A stretch of DNA of 8,077 bases, taken from positions 1-8,077 of the forward strand of contig JARLHB010000413.1 of NCBI GenBank assembly GCA_031292465.1, in the 5' to 3' direction. The notes under the pieces were generated by a model, which was not told where the DNA came from, made no database searches, and saw only the letters and a list, made by a program, of their open reading frames with translations. Both the position numbers and the translations under genes were made by a program. Positions 6,058-8,077 of the stretch are shown here, piece after piece. The stretch comes from Ignavibacteriaceae bacterium (lineage in GTDB: Bacteria; Bacteroidota; Ignavibacteria; Ignavibacteriales; Ignavibacteriaceae). Position 1 is the stretch's first letter. Each line of letters opens with the position of its first letter.

Positions 6058-7873
6058 CAGCTATACCTTTATTCTTTTTATCTGTTTTATTAGCCGAATT
6101 ATTCTCCAGTTCTTTCAATTTGTCTTTAGCTAAATAAGCTTCTATCATTTTTTTTGCAATCGGGGCAGCCCATGTTGCACCAAAACCGGCATTTTCAATT
6201 ACTATGGCCACAGCTATTTGCGGGTTATCAGCCGGAGCATATCCAATAAACAGCGCATGGTCTTTACCATGAGGATTTTGTGCCGTACCTGTCTTACCGG
6301 CAATCTGTACATACTGAGATTTACTTGCAACCGCGGTACCATTACCATTTACAACAAGGAACATACCTTCTTTTGCTATTTCGAATATTTCCTTCCTGAT
6401 GCCAAGATTTATTTCTTTATAGCTGAACGGTATAAATTTTCTGCTGCTGTCATTGCTTAAATATCCTTTGACTAAATGCGGCGTATAAGTAACACCATCA
6501 TTAGCAATCAAAGCACAATATTGGGCTAACTGGATAGGAGTAACATTAACTTCTCCCTGACCTATGCCAAGGCTTGCCATAATACTACGCGGCCAGTTCT
6601 CACCGTAAATTTTTTCATAATGTGCTTCTGTCGGAATAAATCCGGGGGACTCTTCACCAATATCAATATGTGTATTCTGGCCAAAACCGAATCTCTTTGA
6701 GTATTCGGTCCATTTTTCCATACCTATTTTATAAATTAAATTATAATAGAAAACATCACATGAATGCTCTATAGCATGAACTACATTTAACGAACCATGA
6801 GTAGCATCGCATTTAAAAAACCTTCCGCCGAATACCTGTCCGCCGCGGCATACGACTGTATAATCTGTATTTATAACGCCCATATCAAGAGCTGCTATGG
6901 ATTCCATAACTTTAAAGGTTGATCCCGGAGGTTTTGGGGAAGAATTTACCCGGTTAAAAAAAGGGTGATCGGGATCTGCATATAATTTTTGCAGATATTC
7001 CTTTGATGTAGAATATGAAAACTCATTCAAATCATAATCAGGAGCACTGGCATATGCTAAAATCTCACCGGTCTTTGGTACAATAGCCACGGCAGCGCCT
7101 CTTTTTCCAAACAATTCAGCTTCGGCAACTTTCTGCACGTCGGGATCAATACCAAGCACAAGGTCATTTCCTTTAACTGAAGCTACATCTTCGGCACCGT
7201 TTTTAAATCTTCCTATTTCCTTACGCCGTGAATCTACGAGTACATAAGTATAACCTTTTTTCCCCCTTAGAATTTTTTCATAAGCTTTTTCTATCCCGCT
7301 GTACCCTATCATGTCGCCCGGCTTATAATATTCTTTTTCTTTTTCCAGCAGAGTTGGTGAAATTTCCTTGGTGTAACCGAACATATGAGAACCGCGCACT
7401 CCTGCAGGATAACCGCGCTGCATTTCCACTATCAGATCAACGCCCGGAAGGTTTGCAGAGTTCTCTTCAAGCCACGATACGGCTGGGAATTCTATACCTC
7501 TTTTTACCCTAATAGGAACAAACTTTGAGTATGTTCTGTTATTGTTTAATATCTTATTTATATATCCCGGATCTACATCAAGCACTGCTTCAAGCAATTT
7601 GTTTAAGGAAGTATCATAATCGGCAGGAGTAATTCTGACTGTATAAGCGGGGATATTGCTTACAAGTACATTCATATTACGGTCATAAAAAACACCCCTA
7701 AGGGGTATCTGTTCTATACCCTTAATTGCATTGTTTGCCGCTTTTTCATTATACGCTTCGTGTTCAATTAACTGCATTTCTATAAGCCTGAAACCAAGCA
7801 GGGCAACCGAAGCTATAACAACGAAATAAGCTACTGATACCCTTGTAAGAGACAAGAAATTATCAGTTTTCAA
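6047..7873 (-). CDS. mrdA: Penicillin-binding protein 2 (peptidoglycan D,D-transpeptidase, elongation type)
   Basis: PBP2 is the class B transpeptidase that cross-links the glycan strands made by RodA during cell elongation, and it is a beta-lactam target. The 608-residue length is typical. It opens with a short cytoplasmic end and one membrane anchor (about 12-36). The dimerisation/pedestal domain follows, with PLRGVFYDRN at 57-66 (the family RGxIxDRN motif), RGYPAGVRGSHMFGYTKEIS at 153-172 and YSGIEKAYEKILRGKKG at 191-207. The transpeptidase domain has the three active-site motifs: S318-TFK with the nucleophilic Ser318, S371-C-D373 (Asp in the third place, as I recall is usual for PBP2) and K527-TG in AGKTGTAQ. 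The Lys/Asn-rich C-terminal tail is probably flexible. The start is TTG with AGGAG 5 nt upstream; the next Met, residue 33, lies inside the membrane anchor. It overlaps mreD and rodA by 11 nt each. Confidence 0.97.
   Translation of the reverse strand: MKTDNFLSLTRVSVAYFVVIASVALLGFRLIEMQLIEHEAYNEKAANNAIKGIEQIPLRGVFYDRNMNVLVSNIPAYTVRITPADYDTSLNKLLEAVLDVDPGYINKILNNNRTYSKFVPIRVKRGIEFPAVSWLEENSANLPGVDLIVEMQRGYPAGVRGSHMFGYTKEISPTLLEKEKEYYKPGDMIGYSGIEKAYEKILRGKKGYTYVLVDSRRKEIGRFKNGAEDVASVKGNDLVLGIDPDVQKVAEAELFGKRGAAVAIVPKTGEILAYASAPDYDLNEFSYSTSKEYLQKLYADPDHPFFNRVNSSPKPPGSTFKVMESIAALDMGVINTDYTVVCRGGQVFGGRFFKCDATHGSLNVVHAIEHSCDVFYYNLIYKIGMEKWTEYSKRFGFGQNTHIDIGEESPGFIPTEAHYEKIYGENWPRSIMASLGIGQGEVNVTPIQLAQYCALIANDGVTYTPHLVKGYLSNDSSRKFIPFSYKEINLGIRKEIFEIAKEGMFLVVNGNGTAVASKSQYVQIAGKTGTAQNPHGKDHALFIGYAPADNPQIAVAIVIENAGFGATWAAPIAKKMIEAYLAKDKLKELENNSANKTDKKNKGIAVAH
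6066..6070 (-). promoter_or_regulatory. Ribosome binding site deciding the TTG start of rodA
   Basis: AAAGG on the minus strand lies within the last codons of mrdA, 8 nt upstream of the TTG at 6055-6057. It supports this otherwise weak-looking start and places rodA initiation under the influence of mrdA translation. Confidence 0.65.
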
Positions 7874-8077
7874 TTATACTCCTCTTAGGATGGAATAATA
7901 TAACAAAAGCGCTTAAGACGGCAGTGTAAATTCCCGGCAGTACTCCCTGTTCAAAGAACATCAATAATATGCTGGAATTAAGATCTACAGATGAGAAGAA
8001 AGAATTAATAATTAAATCTACCACGGAACAAAGAAGGACAATAAGTACGAAAATATGTGTTTTAAAATAAATATCTC
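7863..8077 (-). CDS. mreD: Rod shape-determining protein MreD, C-terminal part (5' end outside window)
   Basis: MreD is a small inner-membrane protein of the elongation complex that works with MreB and MreC. Only the last 70 residues are visible; the frame is open from base 8075 to a TGA at 7863-7865 and continues off the right edge. The visible part has two hydrophobic stretches (about residues 7-26 and 36-62 of the fragment). It shows the pattern typical of the MreD C-terminus: FFEQGVLPGIYTAVLSAFV, comparable to the family's Leu-Pro followed by a Tyr-(Thr/Asn)-Ala helix, and it ends HPKRSIIEN. Sequence identity alone is modest, since MreD diverges strongly. Its position directly upstream of mrdA and rodA in the classic mreC-mreD-mrdA-rodA order makes the call firm. 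Its last 11 nt overlap the start of mrdA. Confidence 0.85.
   Translation of the reverse strand, partial: DIYFKTHIFVLIVLLCSVVDLIINSFFSSVDLNSSILLMFFEQGVLPGIYTAVLSAFVILFHPKRSIIEN
7879..7883 (-). promoter_or_regulatory. Ribosome binding site deciding the TTG start of mrdA
   Basis: AGGAG on the minus strand lies inside the last codons of mreD, 5 nt upstream of the TTG at 7871-7873. It is a strong site and settles the mrdA start, which otherwise would fall within the membrane anchor. Confidence 0.8.

Noticed and set aside
7228..7512. 94-codon plus-strand open frame inside mrdA
   Set aside because: It is antisense to the conserved PBP2 pedestal domain and has no recognisable motifs.
1..8077. Hidden accessory system such as a toxin-antitoxin pair, phage remnant, CRISPR or insertion sequence
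   Set aside because: The gene order is that of conserved core operons with tight spacing. I saw no terminal inverted repeats, spaced repeats, transposase or integrase motifs, or tRNA attachment site.

Overview
This is a conserved, gene-dense chromosomal segment of an AT-rich bacterium. I see no mobile element, CRISPR array, RNA gene or obvious accessory cargo. All genes appear intact; only the two at the window edges are cut off. A DUF2851 protein, an ETF operon ending in a DUF151-UVR nuclease-like gene, and a type 2 OMP decarboxylase together point to the Bacteroidota/Chlorobiota/Ignavibacteriota group. An Ignavibacteria-like organism would fit, but that placement is an inference from family distributions and not a measurement.

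Layout. Left block, plus strand: the 3' half of etfB, then etfA, then a DUF151 (bifunctional nuclease family) protein with a C-terminal UVR motif. The gaps are 15 and 17 bp, so these very probably form one operon. It ends at a strong hairpin around 2054-2089. Right block, minus strand, read from the right edge inward: the end of mreD, mrdA (penicillin-binding protein 2), rodA (SEDS glycosyltransferase), an 85-bp gap, pyrF, a 341-bp spacer that may hold a 60-codon gene, and a DUF2851 gene. The DUF2851 gene converges on the ETF operon, and its stop codon lies inside the shared hairpin.

How the genes work together. EtfA and EtfB form the FAD-containing electron transfer flavoprotein, which carries electrons from acyl-CoA or related dehydrogenases to the respiratory chain. 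MreD, PBP2 and RodA are core parts of the Rod complex: RodA polymerises glycan strands from lipid II, PBP2 cross-links them, and MreD helps couple them to MreB/MreC. This implies a rod-shaped, peptidoglycan-bearing cell. PyrF makes UMP and has no evident functional tie to its neighbours.

The points most worth a second look are modest. DUF2851 shows a nuclease-like N-terminal motif set and a C-terminal cysteine cluster. mreD/mrdA and mrdA/rodA are joined by matching 11-nt overlaps, each opening with TTG. Three of the six visible start codons are TTG. The 3589-3929 spacer is open in antiparallel frames on both strands. I found no convincing new multi-gene system.
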